A DNA stretch of 64,000 nt from Buddleja alternifolia (lineage: Eukaryota > Streptophyta > Magnoliopsida > Lamiales > Scrophulariaceae). Location: NCBI GenBank assembly GCA_019426215.1, contig CM033395.1, positions 16,482,569-16,546,568 of the forward strand. The letters run 5' to 3'. Made by a program: the position numbers and the translations under genes. A model generated the notes under the pieces. That model searched no databases. It was not told the origin of the DNA and was given only the letters and a program-made list of their open reading frames with translations. The first letter of the stretch is position 1; the number at the start of each line of letters is the position of its first letter. Of the stretch, positions 12,279-24,616 are shown one piece after another.

Positions 12279-14053
12279 TTCGTGTTATCTACAAAACGTA
12301 CGAGGTAGACGATAAGTAACGGATTTTCAAATAAAGTTCTTATACAATTTGGTCTTTAATTGTACAAATCTCCCACTATTTTTCCAAATCCCACCACCCT
12401 CTTGGTGTGATTCGAAGAATAGTTAATTCTTTAGTGGACTTGAGATCTATCCAAACTTCATCATATGCCCCATTTTCTGAGCTAACATATGACTAGTTCG
12501 AATAGTAGCCTTATCGGGCCTTCCATCTTCCGTGATAGTTCTCAAAATCTTTTTCCTCATCTTTTGCATGTGCCCCATTTTCTGAGCTAACACATGGTAG
12601 TCGATGTTAGGCTAGACCCATCAAATATCCCGTGGTCAAATCATCAATTCCATCATCCCCATTTTTTGAGCTAAATAATGAAACCAATGATCTCATAGGG
12701 CATCATATGCATAGTTAATGCTCACAGTCTTTCTTAGGTTCAACCCACCCCATTTTCTGAGCAAATGGATTTGAACTTCAGCGACATATCACATGATAAT
12801 TACTTATGATGGAAGGAATGGAAATAGAACTCCAATTCTATTCCCACATTAGCCTAATACGTTTCAAGGAGGGAATTACATTGCATACAAATAGGTCTCA
12901 TCAGTATTACAATTATCTTGTTTAGTTATCTATCCTATGCATGTATCTCACAACACATCACATATCGTATCAGAAAGATAAATAAACATCCCATAAAGCG
13001 GTAAATCAAGGATGAACCATCTCGAGCCCTAACCTACTAAACCATTGAGCCAAAGTGGGCCAGGACATTCTAGAAAATAAAAACAACTAGACTATTAAAA
13101 TGGATTCCACCACAACATATGAGTCTTTAAGTCTGGTCTTTGTCTTCTCGCTCTGTCTTCGATTACATAGTCTATTAACTACTACTAATCTACTTGACAG
13201 AAAAGTAAAAGCCAAAGCGACTATTTTTACAACTCTAGAATATTACATTTAAAGAAAACCAAACAACATAGACTAAGCTCGTGGTTCATCCCCATCACAT
13301 AAGCATGCCAAGCGACAAACATATCTATATGTGATATCCAAAATTTACCCATCCGTCGTCTAAACAAAATTGCAAATTTCATCGGGATAATATCGATTTC
13401 CAATTTCCAAAACCTTTTTCAGAAATTACAAGTCTTTAAACAATCAACTGGGGTCAGCTTCTTAGGTTACCCGACCTTCTGGTATCAAAAACCGAAAATA
13501 AAACTTTGACCCGAGTCTGCTGACCGCACCCAAGCGCCAACAGACCCATGCCTGGGCGCCGAACTGAAGGCGCCCAGGAGCCGCCGACAGAGGTGAGACC
13601 ACCAAGTCTCGCCGGCCGGCTCCAGGGCGCCAGTCACCCCGCGCCTGGGCGGGGGTGACAGCACCTGTTGCTGTACGGGATTTCTCCCTTTTTCAACCAT
13701 GAGTGATCCGTTCAGTCAATGATGGACGAATTCGATCCGACCTCGGGTCAGGCATAATCACACGATAATTGAGCATTTGGCTCGATCATCTCGCGACGTC
13801 CTACCACCGATGATTCCAAAATCATCCTTCACCATCCAAATAAATCCACACACACTCAAGATTCATTCTTTTCAATTGAATTTTCCAAACCACAACCGTT
13901 TTTCAAAAAAATAATCAATTATATCCCAATTGAAAAAATTAATTATTCTAAACGACGAACATATTTTTAACATTAACCAATTTGCATACGCGTAAATAAA
14001 ACATGCTAACACATAAAATAGCTAAATCGAGCCAACCATGGCTTTGATACCAC
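12279..14053 (-). other. Long untranslated leader of the copia element
   Basis: The leader is non-coding. It contains at least four copies of CCCCATTTTCTGAGC or a close variant (near 12470, 12570, 12657 and 12747), spaced about 80-100 bp. It also has a GC-rich island (13495-13670) with three GGCGCC palindromes at 13555, 13569 and 13626. In retroelements such leaders carry packaging and dimerisation structures; that role here is inference. Confidence 0.6.
14035..14052 (-). promoter_or_regulatory. Primer binding site (initiator tRNA-Met type)
   Basis: On the minus strand the sequence is TGGTATCAAAGCCATGGT. It matches the common plant PBS TGGTATCAGAGCCATGGT complementary to initiator tRNA-Met, with one mismatch. 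It lies one base from the LTR end, as expected. Confidence 0.85.
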
Positions 14054-15905
14054 TGTTGGGTTGGTTCTATTCCTTGGGTGGCTCATGGCAGCGGAAATTA
14101 AAATTTAAACGTACAACCACCCAAAACTGGAATAATGGTGTGCTCGATTACGCTATAAAAAAGGTCACGAGAATTTTTGCCTTTTGATTAAATTCTCGCA
14201 GCAACAATTCGGATCTTTCCAACCCTGTGGTGCAAGTCCACACGATTTCTTGGAGGAAATCGTCCGTCAATCGTATCCCCGGTGTTAGTGCTCCAAACGT
14301 CGCACTTTTAAGATGTATCCACACCTCGTTCATGTCACCACCTACTTCGTTATTGGTGCTAGCCAACGAAATAGATTTAAGTCTAAAACCTAGGCTTGAT
14401 TATGTAAAGGGATGGAATATGTGAATAGTTAAGTTCAACACATGAACAAAACGATATCGTATTGGAACAAGGTAGGGGGCGATTTTTGTGCTCAAGGATG
14501 ACAAGGAAAAACTCTCTTCTTTTGCCAGCTAGGGTTCAAATTTTTCAATCATTAGAGGCTTAGGGTTTTAGTCTTGCATTCACATATATATAAAGTAGGA
14601 GTCCTAGAATCCTAATCCAACTGCAAGACTTGGAGAAGAAGAAAACCATTTTCTTCTTCACCAAGAATTCGAACCCCTCATCTTTTAGTCGAATTAATTG
14701 AATCGCCTCAATTAATTCATACTCCCTATTAGAAAAGGACTAGACTTTCCTAATTTCCTCAAATTGATTAATCACATCATTTAAGCAGTGACTCTCATGA
14801 GTTAAGTGTGGGACCCCTTAGGCTCGTCTACTATCTAGTAGTAAGTACACTTTTCCAAAGTGCTAGTGTGTTTTCCTAAAATAGAAAGTACTAGATTAAA
14901 TCATTCCTTTGATTTAATCAAGCCTCGAATTAATCACCACATTAATTCTCGGCACTTACAAATCGTGGTTACTGTCTAGCAACGGGCCACGAAGACCAAG
15001 ATAAAGACGAATATAAAGATACGCCTTTCGTGATCTTGATCCTTGTATAAGTAAGATGCCTCCATCTAATCTCCCGATTGAATCTAGAGCAGTGGCTAAG
15101 GTCGAAGCTCTATTAATTCAATAAATATGTTTTCCCAAATACGGTGAGATTGACTTTCGACTATCTAAACGAGGAAACCCTACCTCTTTAGATATCATAC
15201 TTTGTCCGAAGATTCCTAAAGTCGATTCACTATGTAAATATAGGAGATTAACTGACAAGACTAATGTCATAGATAGATCCCATCTTGATTCTCACGTGCC
15301 TTCATACACAATCAGCCCATGTCTGATTTTGCCCATTTGTGATCATCTAAGTGATCATCTAACAAACCAAGACATGTTCGATTGTGTATAAGACATCCAA
15401 TGGAACCTCAGATTCTAAAGATTACTCTTATACTACAAGACCACTGGAAGTTCCAGATTTGACTGGGATTCCATTTAATGGAACATCCATGGGGTTGTTC
15501 AGTATACCTATTCCAACAATAAGAACCCTCATACAACCATAGGCTTTCACCGTGCCAATATCTATGGAACGAGATACACTCTATCAAGAGTATGCATCAT
15601 ATAGGCAAGACTTTTGGGTCTCATCAATATCCCTTCATCTCGATGAGCCCATTCACGACTTGGAACATATGTTTAAGGATCACAGCCTTGGATACATATT
15701 CCATCATTGCCATTCCCAATGCGCAATAATGTCACATATCTATGTGTGATCCTTCTAGACTTTATTCTAAGTTAAGACCAAGCTATATACTTGAATAAAG
15801 AATGCCATAAGATTAAATTTATTTATATGAAAAAGATCGTTCAGCTAGAGTTCTTATTACATAGAATGGCGCCCAAAATTGGTGCGCCGGGCATAAACTC
15901 TAACA
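14054..15905 (-). repeat. 5' LTR of the truncated copia element
   Basis: 1852 bp from TGTTGGGTTGG to CTCTAACA on the plus strand, adjoining the PBS. Its minus-strand start TGTTAGAGTTTATGCCC resembles the start of the solo LTR (TGTTGGGTTTGTGCCC), but the bodies differ, so they belong to separate families of one lineage. No partner LTR remains in the window. Confidence 0.75.
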
Positions 15906-16168
15906 CCACCCCCCACCCCCATTTTCTTATTCTTGTATTTTTAGGTTCTCATCTTCCCCTACCACTTCCCCGACCCCAACCCCTTATAAGGCTGCAACCC
16001 TCCTTCTTCAGTTGCTCTCAATGTGGCCGCCCCTTCCCCTAGCCCTCCTAGCCCCATGTCTCTCTACCATCACCTACGCTATCCCCAGGGCTGACAAAGG
16101 CCGGGCGAGCAGAGAGGTGGTGGAGATGGGGATTGCGGCACGTAGGTGGAATGGGTTGGGGAGATGAC

Positions 16169-16203
<35 letters not shown>

Positions 16204-16287
16204 ACCACCAATTTCTATCAAGCAATATTGGACAATTACAATAATTTAGCATTCCAACTATGATAATAAAAGAATTATCCAGAAGAG
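15906..16287. other. Spacer with C-rich and TA microsatellite tracts
   Basis: C-rich, low-complexity sequence (15906-16060) is followed by a purine-rich stretch and a pure (TA)n run at 16170-16200. Short frames here are Pro/Leu-rich products of composition, not genes. Confidence 0.6.
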
Positions 16288-16343
16288 CCTCTCTCTCTCT
16301 CTCTCTCTCTTTCGGCGCATCTTAGCAGAGGTGCACTGAGGCA

Positions 16344-17660
16344 ATGGCCAGGAGAATGAAAGGCCTCGCTAAACCTACACAAGATAATATAACACCACTT
16401 ACAGCACAATCATCGATCTGGATTCAAGGTGAGAATAACATTACGTCAACTCCTAATGGTGATAGTGGACTGAGTACTGGGGAAAATGGGAACAAAGAGA
16501 AATTAGGGCAGTCGAAATTGGGGCAAATTCAAAAACTGCTACACCAACTGCAACTGGAGATGCCAAACGATGAAGGAGAAAAGGAAATCGCTAATGTGCT
16601 TTGGGAATGTATGCAGAAGATCCAAACGAAAACATCAGAATTAGCCAAGGGTGAGTCACAACAGATTCCACAGGGGGTGAACAACTCAGGACCTGTTCTC
16701 ACATCTATATGGGACTCGTTTGATATATCGAAACTTCAGAATCCCGGATGCAAGCTCAAATACATGGAGCCAGCCACAAAGAATGGAGTTACAGTGGGTC
16801 AAATTGGTGAAGAGAACATCAAATCTGAGTTAGAGTACTCGAAAACAGTAGTGGTTTGCTACATATTAGGGGCTAACCCACCATATCTTGTCATTAATGG
16901 ATATGTGAGGCTCATATGGGGAAAATTGGGCATTGACAAGGTACTTTTGAAACCTAATGGGATGTTTACCGTTAGATTTCTTACTGAGGAGGCAAGGGAT
17001 AGTGTTGTAGAGAATGGTATTTTCCATTTTGATAATAAGCCAGTAATAGTAGCTCTTGGACAGAAAACCAAGATTATGGATAAACTAAAATTGAACGAGT
17101 ACCAATTTGGATACAATTGATTTAACTGGATCTCAAAAACTAGAGTTGTAGCTCACTAAGTAAAATAGAAAGCTTGATAGGGACACCCATTCTAGTAGAT
17201 CAGGTGACAATGCAAAAGGAGAGGGTGCATTTTGCTAGATTACTGGTGGAAGTGGATGTTAAGCAAATGCCTGACAACATAGTGTTTGAAAATGAAAAAG
17301 GAATACTGATAGAGTAGAAAGTTACCTATGAATGGAAGCCTACTCATTGTGATTTCTGTAAAGGTTATGGTCATGAGGAGAGAATGTGTAAGAACAAAAA
17401 AGGCAAGCAAATATGGGTCCCAAAGCAGCCTACTAAAGTCCAGAATGTGATTGAAACCCACACAATACAAGAGGGACCTGTTACTTCAGCTAATGAGAAG
17501 AGGCAGGAAATGCAGGAGATATCTGAATAGAGAACAGTAGCAAGAAATGCGAAATCAAGTAATGTCTTGGTTGAGAGGGAACAAAAGGACTTATCACCAT
17601 AAACAAGTAGGGTTGAGACTAAAAAACAGGATGATGCAGGGTTAGTAACAATCATAGTTA
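16344..17660 (+). pseudogene. LINE ORF1 (DUF4283-like RNA-binding protein with zinc knuckle)
   Basis: The first 258 codons are open (16344-17120). They contain the plant L1 ORF1 core: VVVCYILGANPPYLVINGYV, then a YVRLIWGKLGIDKV segment and the FTEEARD/F-type turn before ENGIFHFDNKP. A frameshift follows. Downstream, VHFARLLVEVDVKQMPD and a zinc knuckle CDFCKGYGHEERMC (near 17350-17390) are readable, with an in-frame TAG between them. ORF1 proteins coat the LINE RNA. The break is inactivating. Confidence 0.85.
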
Positions 17661-17666
17661 CTGATC

Positions 17667-20600
17667 ATGGAAGCTCTTGGAACTTGGAATGTTAGAGGGC
17701 TCAATAGCCCGGGTAGGCAGAGAGAGGTCACTCATCTCTGTCAGAAATATAGTATTGGACTATTGGGGATTCTGGAACATAAAATGAAACAAAGTATAAA
17801 AGTGTTTATAATAGACTATGTCAGGGGTGGGGTAGTGTCACGAATTTGGAGACACATCCAGGTGGATGAATTTGGGTTATCTGGAAACCAGATTAATTTA
17901 CAGTGAAAGTGATCAGGTCCTCAACACAACTTATACATTACGAGGTGACTCATCTTAAGTCTCAAAAATGTTTCTTAGTTAGCTTTGTCTATGCATTTAA
18001 TCATGCAATGCAAAGAAAGAGTTATGGGAAGAATTAAAAGACAGTCCAAAATGTAAATACTCCTTGGGTGGTATTGGGTGACTTTAATAGTGTTCTCAAT
18101 ATGAATTATAGGGTTGGTGGCTTGCCTATTTCTGTCCAAGAGATTGTTGAGTACCAAGAGTGTGTTGACTACTGTGATTTGGAAGAAATGAAGTGGAGGG
18201 GCTGTATACATGGCATAACAATCATACGATTGGGGACAGAATCTATTCTAGAATTGATAGAATATTTGTTAATGATAAATGGTGTCAGGATTTCCCTATG
18301 GTTGAGGCACAATTTCAAGCAGCAGGTGTTTCAGGTCACTCTCCCATAGTGATACAGTTGACTATGCAGAGGATGCCAGGCCATCCTTCCTTTAAATTCT
18401 TTAATATATGGATTGACTCTCCCTGTTTTAAGGATTTGGTGGAAAGCAGCTGGAGTACATATGTGCATGGGAGTACTATGTATAGAGTAACTTAGAAATT
18501 GAAATTGATGAAGAAGGAGTTGAAGCAATTAAATAAAACTCATTATTCAGATATTGCAAGACAAGTTGAAGAGGCCAGGAACCATCTTGAACAGATCCAG
18601 ATGCAAATGCAGATAAATCTTTTCAGTGACACCCTTCTTAGGTAAGAACAAGCAGCATAGTCCATAATGAGACAGAAAACAGTGGCTCATAATAAATTTT
18701 TGCACCAAAAGGCCAAATCTGAATGGATCAATATGGGAAATTAGAGTACGAAATACTTCCACAGGGTTTTAAAGAAAAGAGTGTACAGGAATACAATGGC
18801 TACTATTAAGAATGGAAAAGGGCAAATATTAACAGAGTACAATGAGGTGATCAACCACTTTGTGGTGTATTATAAGCAGATGCTTGAAAGCAAAAGCCAT
18901 AGGGAAAGTGTGGATCCAGCTGTATTTGAGCAGGGGCATAGACTTACAGTGGAACAACAAATTGAAATGGTGAAACCTTTCACAAGAGAGGAGGTGAAAC
19001 AAGCTCTATACAGTATAGACTCAAACACAAGCCTGGGCCCGGATGGGTATGGCAGTGGCTTTTATAAAGCAGCTTGGGAAATAGTTGGTGATGAAGTTAC
19101 TCAAGCAGTGCATGAATTCTTTCAAAATGGGAAGTTATTGAGACAGGTTAATTCTCCTCTCCCTTATCCCTAAGATTGATAATCCTACTCAAGTTGGTAA
19201 ATTCAGACCTATAGCCTGTTGTAATACAGTCTATAAGTGTATCTCTAAATTGCTTACAAGTAGACTGGCTGTGGTTCTTCCTAACTTAGTTAATGACAAT
19301 CAAGGGGCATTTGTACAAGGAAGATCTGTAATAGATAACATACTTATTAGCCAGGAGCTTATCAGACTTTACAATAGGAAAAATGCATCCCCCAAGTGTT
19401 TGATGAAAATTGACTTAAGAAAAGCCTATGACTCAATAGAATGGGATTTTTCTAAGGAGATGATGGAAGGGTTCAGATTCCCACAGAAGTTTAGTCATTG
19501 GGTTATGGAGTGTGTGACTAGTGTGTCATTTTCCTTGGTAATAAATGGGGAGAGTCATGGTTCTTTAAAGGACAGAGAGGAATTAGACAGGGTGACCCTA
19601 TCTCCCCTCTTTTATTTGTGATTGTTATGGAGTATCTAACACAAAGTTTTCAGATTGCAACACAAAATAAATAGTTTAGATAACATCCTACATGTAAGCA
19701 AATGAAGATGACAAATATCTACAGATGACCTCATGGTCTTCTGCAAAGCCTCAAGGACTTCAGTGAATATACTATGGGAGATTATTCAAAACCACTGGGC
19801 TGTATGCCAATGTTAGTAAATCAAGTATATATGTCAGAGGAGTGGAACAAGAAGTGAGAGAGGCTATAGTGCACCTTACCAGATTCACAGAAGGATGCTT
19901 CCCCATCAGATATTTGGGTGTGCCATTGTTACCAACTAAATGGAGTAAAATAGAATGCTATACCTTGGTGGAAAAGATATCAGCTAGACTCACTTGCTGA
20001 GCTACAAGAAATCTGAGCTATGCAGGAAGAGTTCGATTGATTAATTATGTATTGTTCTCTCTATATTGCTATTGGTGTGCTATTTTTGTGCTACCCCAAT
20101 CTGTTGTAAAAGAGGTGGAAAGGAAGTGTATAGGGCTTTTGTGGGGAGGAAAAGCTAACTAGAAAAAGATTGCTCTTGTCAGTTGGGATATAGTTTGCAC
20201 AAACAAGAAGGCAGGGGGCTTAAACATAAAAAATTGTAGACTATGGAATTTGGCAGCTGTCGCTAAATAGGTTTGAGATTTAGCTCACAAGAAGGATAGT
20301 TTGTGGATTAAATGGGTCAGTAGCATCTATATGAAGGAAACAGATTTTTGGGAATATAATTCTCCTATAGATTGTAGTTGGGTATGGAAAAAGATTCACA
20401 AAATCAAACAAAGACTAAAGGATGGCTATGGACTGAACAAATGGCTGCATACATAGTGCAAAGTGGTTGTCAGTGGCTACTAGGTGAACAGTGTATGTTC
20501 AGGGATGCAGTGCTTGCTTGGAACAAAATGCATATTCCAAAACATTCTTTTATGACTTGGTTGACAATGCATAGACAGTTACTTACAAAAGAAAGATTGG

Positions 20601-21007
20601 CTAAGTTTATGCATATTGATGATGTTAACTGTGCTTTATGTGGGGCTGAAACTAAAACTGAAACAGTAGAGCATCTTTATTTTGATTGTATTTGGTCAAG
20701 GGGACTGGTGACAGAGGCTATGAAGTGGCTGGAAACTATTAACTGTCCGGTGCAACTTGAAGATTGGAAGAGATGGTTAAAGTATGCTTTCAAGACATGG
20801 AAGTTGAAACAAACAATTGTGAGGGCGGTCATGGCTGGAGTTGTATATAAAGTGAGGGAAGAAAGAAATAGAAGAAGAATCACCCAAGTTGAACAAGATG
20901 GGAAAACAATTCTGGAAGTTTTGAAAAAAGACATCAAAATGAGGATCATTGGGTTCGGTTACATAGCAAAACAGAAAGAGATAGGTTATACATTGAACGT
21001 ATTATAA
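17667..21007 (+). pseudogene. LINE ORF2 (endonuclease, reverse transcriptase, zf-RVT)
   Basis: ORF2 starts MEALGTWNVRGLNSPGRQRE, the standard N-terminus of the APE-type endonuclease; VLGDFNSVL near 18070 is a further endonuclease motif. Reverse transcriptase is recognisable from FRPIACCNTVYK (about 19205) through GAFVQGRSVIDNIL, LMKIDLRKAYDSIEW and a frameshifted [10 protein letters not shown] (about 19590). The catalytic YADD-type box appears as TDDLMVF near 19720. A zinc-binding zf-RVT domain follows (CALCGAETKTETVEHLYFDC near 20630-20690). At least five frame changes and several stops are present. There is no RNase H domain. Confidence 0.88.
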
Positions 21008-21234
21008 ATAGCTAACAGATAGTCTTTTGGTGTTAGTTTGAGTTGTTGTTGGTGGGTTTAATTCCCTTCTGTACTTGAGAGCATGAAGTCTGCATTGTGG
21101 AATGGTGTGGCTTATGATTTGTAATCCTTGCTTGTTGGTATTAAAGTTTTTTACTTTTCACCAAAAAAAAAAAATAAAAAAAATTATTAATAAAAATACA
21201 AATATGTGTGTGTATATAATTAATATATATATAT

Positions 21235-21806
21235 ATCTACGCTATTTATTAAAGTTGAGCACCCTAAAGTAGCTACCTTGGGAAATCAAATGTGGCCTCC
21301 CTAATATACCCTTTTATCATAAATAATTGAAGAACAATTACAAGAGTCCCTTTTCGTAATTCTCACATCACATCTCATCACAATTAGTCGATATAGCACA
21401 CTCTATGCGTGTGCAAAAAAAATAAAAAAGAAACTTAAAAGTTTTTTTAGTAAAATTAATTAATACATAGTACAATATTTGACATTTAAATTTTAAATAA
21501 ACTTGACATTTAAATTTTTAAATAAGCATTAAATGAATAAAATATAAAAATATATATATATATATATAAAGAGATAAAAAGAGGGGAGGGGGGAAGAAGA
21601 ACGTGGGAGATGAGTGGCGATGTGATAGAAACAAGGAAATATTAAGAGAGAGAAAATATGTGAGATAAAATAGGAGAGATAAAATATATAAAAAAAAATA
21701 CTTGGGGACACTTGTCAAATTTTTAGAAAAGAAATGGCTTCACCAAAAACTTGACAGCCCAAGATAGTTTCTCTAAGGCCCTCTTACTTTATATAATAGT
21801 ATAGAT
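21235..21806. mobile_element. Short non-coding element with inverted termini, superfamily unassigned
   Basis: The left end ATCTACGCTATTTATTAAAG and the reverse complement of the right end, ATCTATACTATTATATAAAG, match at most positions. There may be a TA duplication at the borders, but the flanks are AT-rich. The interior is non-coding and includes the block shared with 8860-9000. It could be a Tc1/mariner-like or another MITE, or a Helitron-type end; the sequence does not decide. Confidence 0.5.
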
Positions 21807-22712
21807 AACTCGCTGGTTTAAACTGCTGAAAACTTCCATTCACCCACACTCGTTACAAATCAAATATTCTCATGTTTACAATGTGAAAAGTGATAACTGT
21901 CATCATCCTAACCCATTTTCTCATTTTTGTTCACGTATACTTGGAACAAATCAAACCCAAGTTTAGAAAGGAAAACTTTTGGAAGCATAACATGATGTTT
22001 TTTCTCACAATCAATATCTGCTCATGAATACGTGGTGTGTTAGTTTATTGGTTTTTAACTATTTATGCATGTTAATACTTTCTGTTTGATTTTCCTTTTC
22101 AGGAGTTGGTTTTTTTTTTTTTTGGTTTGGACTGTGCCAGACAAACATATTTATCCATTAATGGTTGTGATACTCAGGGGCTTTTGGGGTGATCTCCACC
22201 ACACATGTAGGGGTTGCAGATATGACCCAACTTATCGCCTTTGAGTACCATTTGCTTTTGGAAAATATAGGGGGGGGGGGGGGGGGGGGGGGAAGCATTG
22301 CCCATATCGAAGAAGGTAAAAGTAAAAATAGAAGTTTTTTGATGAATTATAAGTTTAAAGATTGTCAATTGAGTGTGCATTAAATTTATTTAAATGTGAT
22401 TTAACTTTTTCTTTCGTTTTACAATGTAATAATATGTAACTAACAATATATAGGTACAAAGTTTTTGTTTATATCCTATATTTGGACAGAGTTATCGTCT
22501 TGACATGTATATATAAATACAATTTATGTGGTTATCAATTTCATCTTGCAATTTATTCTTTTTTGATTAAATGTGCATCATTCTTAATCACAACAAATTA
22601 AATTTATGCACACACGTGTGTGCCTTTGTCACTAGTATATATTAAAATTATGATGCTTTTAAATAAAAATATATATTTTGTGTGTATATATATAAATATT
22701 TATATATATATA
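21807..22712. other. Gene-free AT-rich spacer with a 23-base G run
   Basis: No gene or transposon terminus was recognised. A homopolymer of 23 G occupies 22270-22292; frames across it encode only polyglycine or polyproline. Short AT microsatellites occur at 22670-22712. Confidence 0.6.
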
Positions 22713-23448
22713 GGGTTTAATGCAATTTACCTCCTTGTGAAATTCGAATATAGCAAAAAAGCCCCCTATGAAAAAACAACAAGAAATTTACCTCCCCGTG
22801 AAAAGAATAATGAAGCACACTGGCTCCCTAAACATATTTAACCTAAATTCACCAATAAAAAGACCAAAATACCCTTAATTTTTAAAAATATTTACACTAT
22901 TTTTTATTTACATTTAATTTTTAATACTTCTATTTAATTTTTTATTTTTGTTTTTCATTCATCTTCTTCCCAATTCAACATCTTCCCAAAACCCTAACCC
23001 TAAGTTACTTTTTCCTCAACTCTCCAATCTCCTCCAACATCCATCCCTCTACCAAACCATCCACTGCCCAAGTCGTCGTCGCCGTCGCCGTCACTGTCAC
23101 TGCCTCCACCCACCGCGACCGCCGCCACTGAAATCGCAATCGTCGGTGACTGCTGAACACCTCAGATCCGCCATTGACGCTGCCATCGCCATCAGCTTAT
23201 TAAACCTGTAAATCAGGCGACGACGAAGGCTGCTTAGAGGTAAGGTGATGGCGGCAGCGACAAGCCCTTCTTCAAGCTCCTTCATCGTCTCCGAAGTTTC
23301 ATCTTCTCCTTCTTTGAGTTTCTGAGGATTTTGGTTGTGGAGGCTGTAGAGACTTTTGGAACTTGGAAGGTGACGGATGGGGATTGAGAAAGTTGGGTGG
23401 GTGGTGAGGAGTCGGCGGCGGCAGGGATGGCCGGAGAGAACGAACTGT

Positions 23449-23485
<37 letters not shown>

Positions 23486-24076
23486 TAATATGTATTTATA
23501 TGTAAATCTTGAATATATATATATATATAAATATATAAATACCATATTATATATAAATCTTGTAATATATATATATACAGGTATATGTTTAAGAATCTAT
23601 ATCAATTTATAATTAATAAAATATATAATATAAATATAAAATATAAGAAGTATAAACATATATTTTATATATATATACAAAAATATAGATACATATTATA
23701 TATATAATAAATTAAAAATATAAAATATATTTTAATAATGAAAATTTAAAATTATATTATAAATATATATAAAAGGATAACTCTTGACCATTCATCCCTA
23801 TTAAGATGAATGGTTGCTATTAATTGATTAAATAATAATTATGTATTTAATCTCATCCGTTGATTTTAGTCAATTAGATCCAATGGTTGGTAAATAGGGG
23901 CAAAATGGTCTTATGAAGATGAAAATATCATAACCACTTGCAAAATGCGAGAGTGAGGTGCGTGGGGAGCTAAAGTGCCTCATTGCTTTTTTCACGGGGA
24001 GGTAAATTGCTTAGTTTTTTTTCACAGGGGGCTTTTTTGCTATATACGAATGTCACATGGAGTTAAATTGCATTAA

Positions 24077-24080
<4 letters not shown>
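22713..24080. mobile_element. Mutator-like element with about 115-bp TIRs and GC-rich filler
   Basis: The left arm starts GGGTTTAATGCAATTTACCT; the right arm, reversed, reads GGGTTTAATGCAATTTAACT. The two stay alignable through TATAGCAAAAAAGCCCCC and AATTTACCTCCCCGTGAAAA to about 22830 and 23970. The flanks are both (TA)n, so a 9-bp duplication cannot be distinguished from the microsatellite. Between the arms, 22980-23450 is far more GC-rich than the surroundings and resembles protein-coding DNA, while 23450-23760 is AT microsatellite. A captured gene fragment (Pack-MULE) is the natural reading but is not proven. Confidence 0.75.
22948..23450. other. GC-rich gene-like filler inside the Mutator-like element
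   Basis: The plus strand has an 87-codon frame (22948-23211) rich in Ser, Pro and Arg, with TAEHLRSAIDAAIAISLL near its end. The minus strand has frames at 23097-23285 and 23282-23545. CCGCCG and GTCGTCGCC repeats give a host-gene-like composition. I recognise no domain and cannot tell which strand was coding in the source. Confidence 0.4.
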
Positions 24081-24108
<28 letters not shown>

Positions 24109-24616
24109 GATCATGTTGAGAAAAATATGATGGTTACCATAATATGTTTTTAAATAAAAATAATTTTTTATTTATTTTTATGTATAAACTTTTTAAAAGA
24201 TTAAATTTGTACCGCCAATCTTCACCAAGTAAGATTTAGTGACTATTGTAAATGGAAGAAAATTGTCATTACAAAAGCCAATGATTGAATTCAAAATACG
24301 GGACATGAGTTGGCTCTAAAATTAACAAAAGATTTTTTTCCAAGTTTATATAATTCAGAGAGTTTATGCAGTTTATTGAAGTTGACAAGCATGTGCAACA
24401 CATAAGAGACCACTTTCATCAATAATTTAACTGAGGAGGATTAAATGTGAGAATTTTTATGTGGTGGGACCAAATATGCTACCCTCATAAAGATTCGGAC
24501 TAAAGTAGAATACACCATTGTTGTATGGGATCAAAAACGAACTTTTCACTCCAAAATATATGAAAATTTTAGGGCTAGACGCAGATACCAACATTATGCC
24601 TATGCTCATACTCATA
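24081..24616. other. AT-rich spacer
   Basis: A (TA)n tract of about 28 bp is followed by AT-rich sequence with no frame, terminus or motif that I can support. Confidence 0.6.

Larger units (their letters stand above)
10886..15905 (-). mobile_element. 3'-truncated Ty1/copia element
   Basis: Read on the minus strand it has a 5' LTR (15905-14054), a PBS, a 1.8-kb leader, gag, zinc knuckle, protease and the start of the GAG-pre-integrase domain, after which the element breaks off near 10.9-11.0 kb. Integrase, reverse transcriptase, RNase H and the 3' LTR are missing. The adjacent solo LTR (9178-10880) has its own target duplication and a different LTR sequence, so it is not this element's 3' LTR. 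Confidence 0.8.
16288..21184 (+). mobile_element. L1-type LINE, decayed
   Basis: A (CT)n tract at 16288-16311 precedes ORF1. ORF2 follows, and the element ends in an A-rich tail at 21163-21184. The 5' limit is uncertain, since 16201-16287 may also belong to it, and I found no convincing target duplication. Both ORFs carry several frameshifts and stops, so the copy is dead. Confidence 0.85.

Noticed and set aside
16288..21184. Clean LINE target-site duplication
   Set aside because: AT-rich matches exist near both ends but none is long or exact enough to support.
22189..22383. Polyglycine or polyproline frame
   Set aside because: It is produced by the 23-base G run; no conserved flanks.
23282..23545. 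Frame rich in Tyr-Ile repeats
   Set aside because: Translation of an AT microsatellite.
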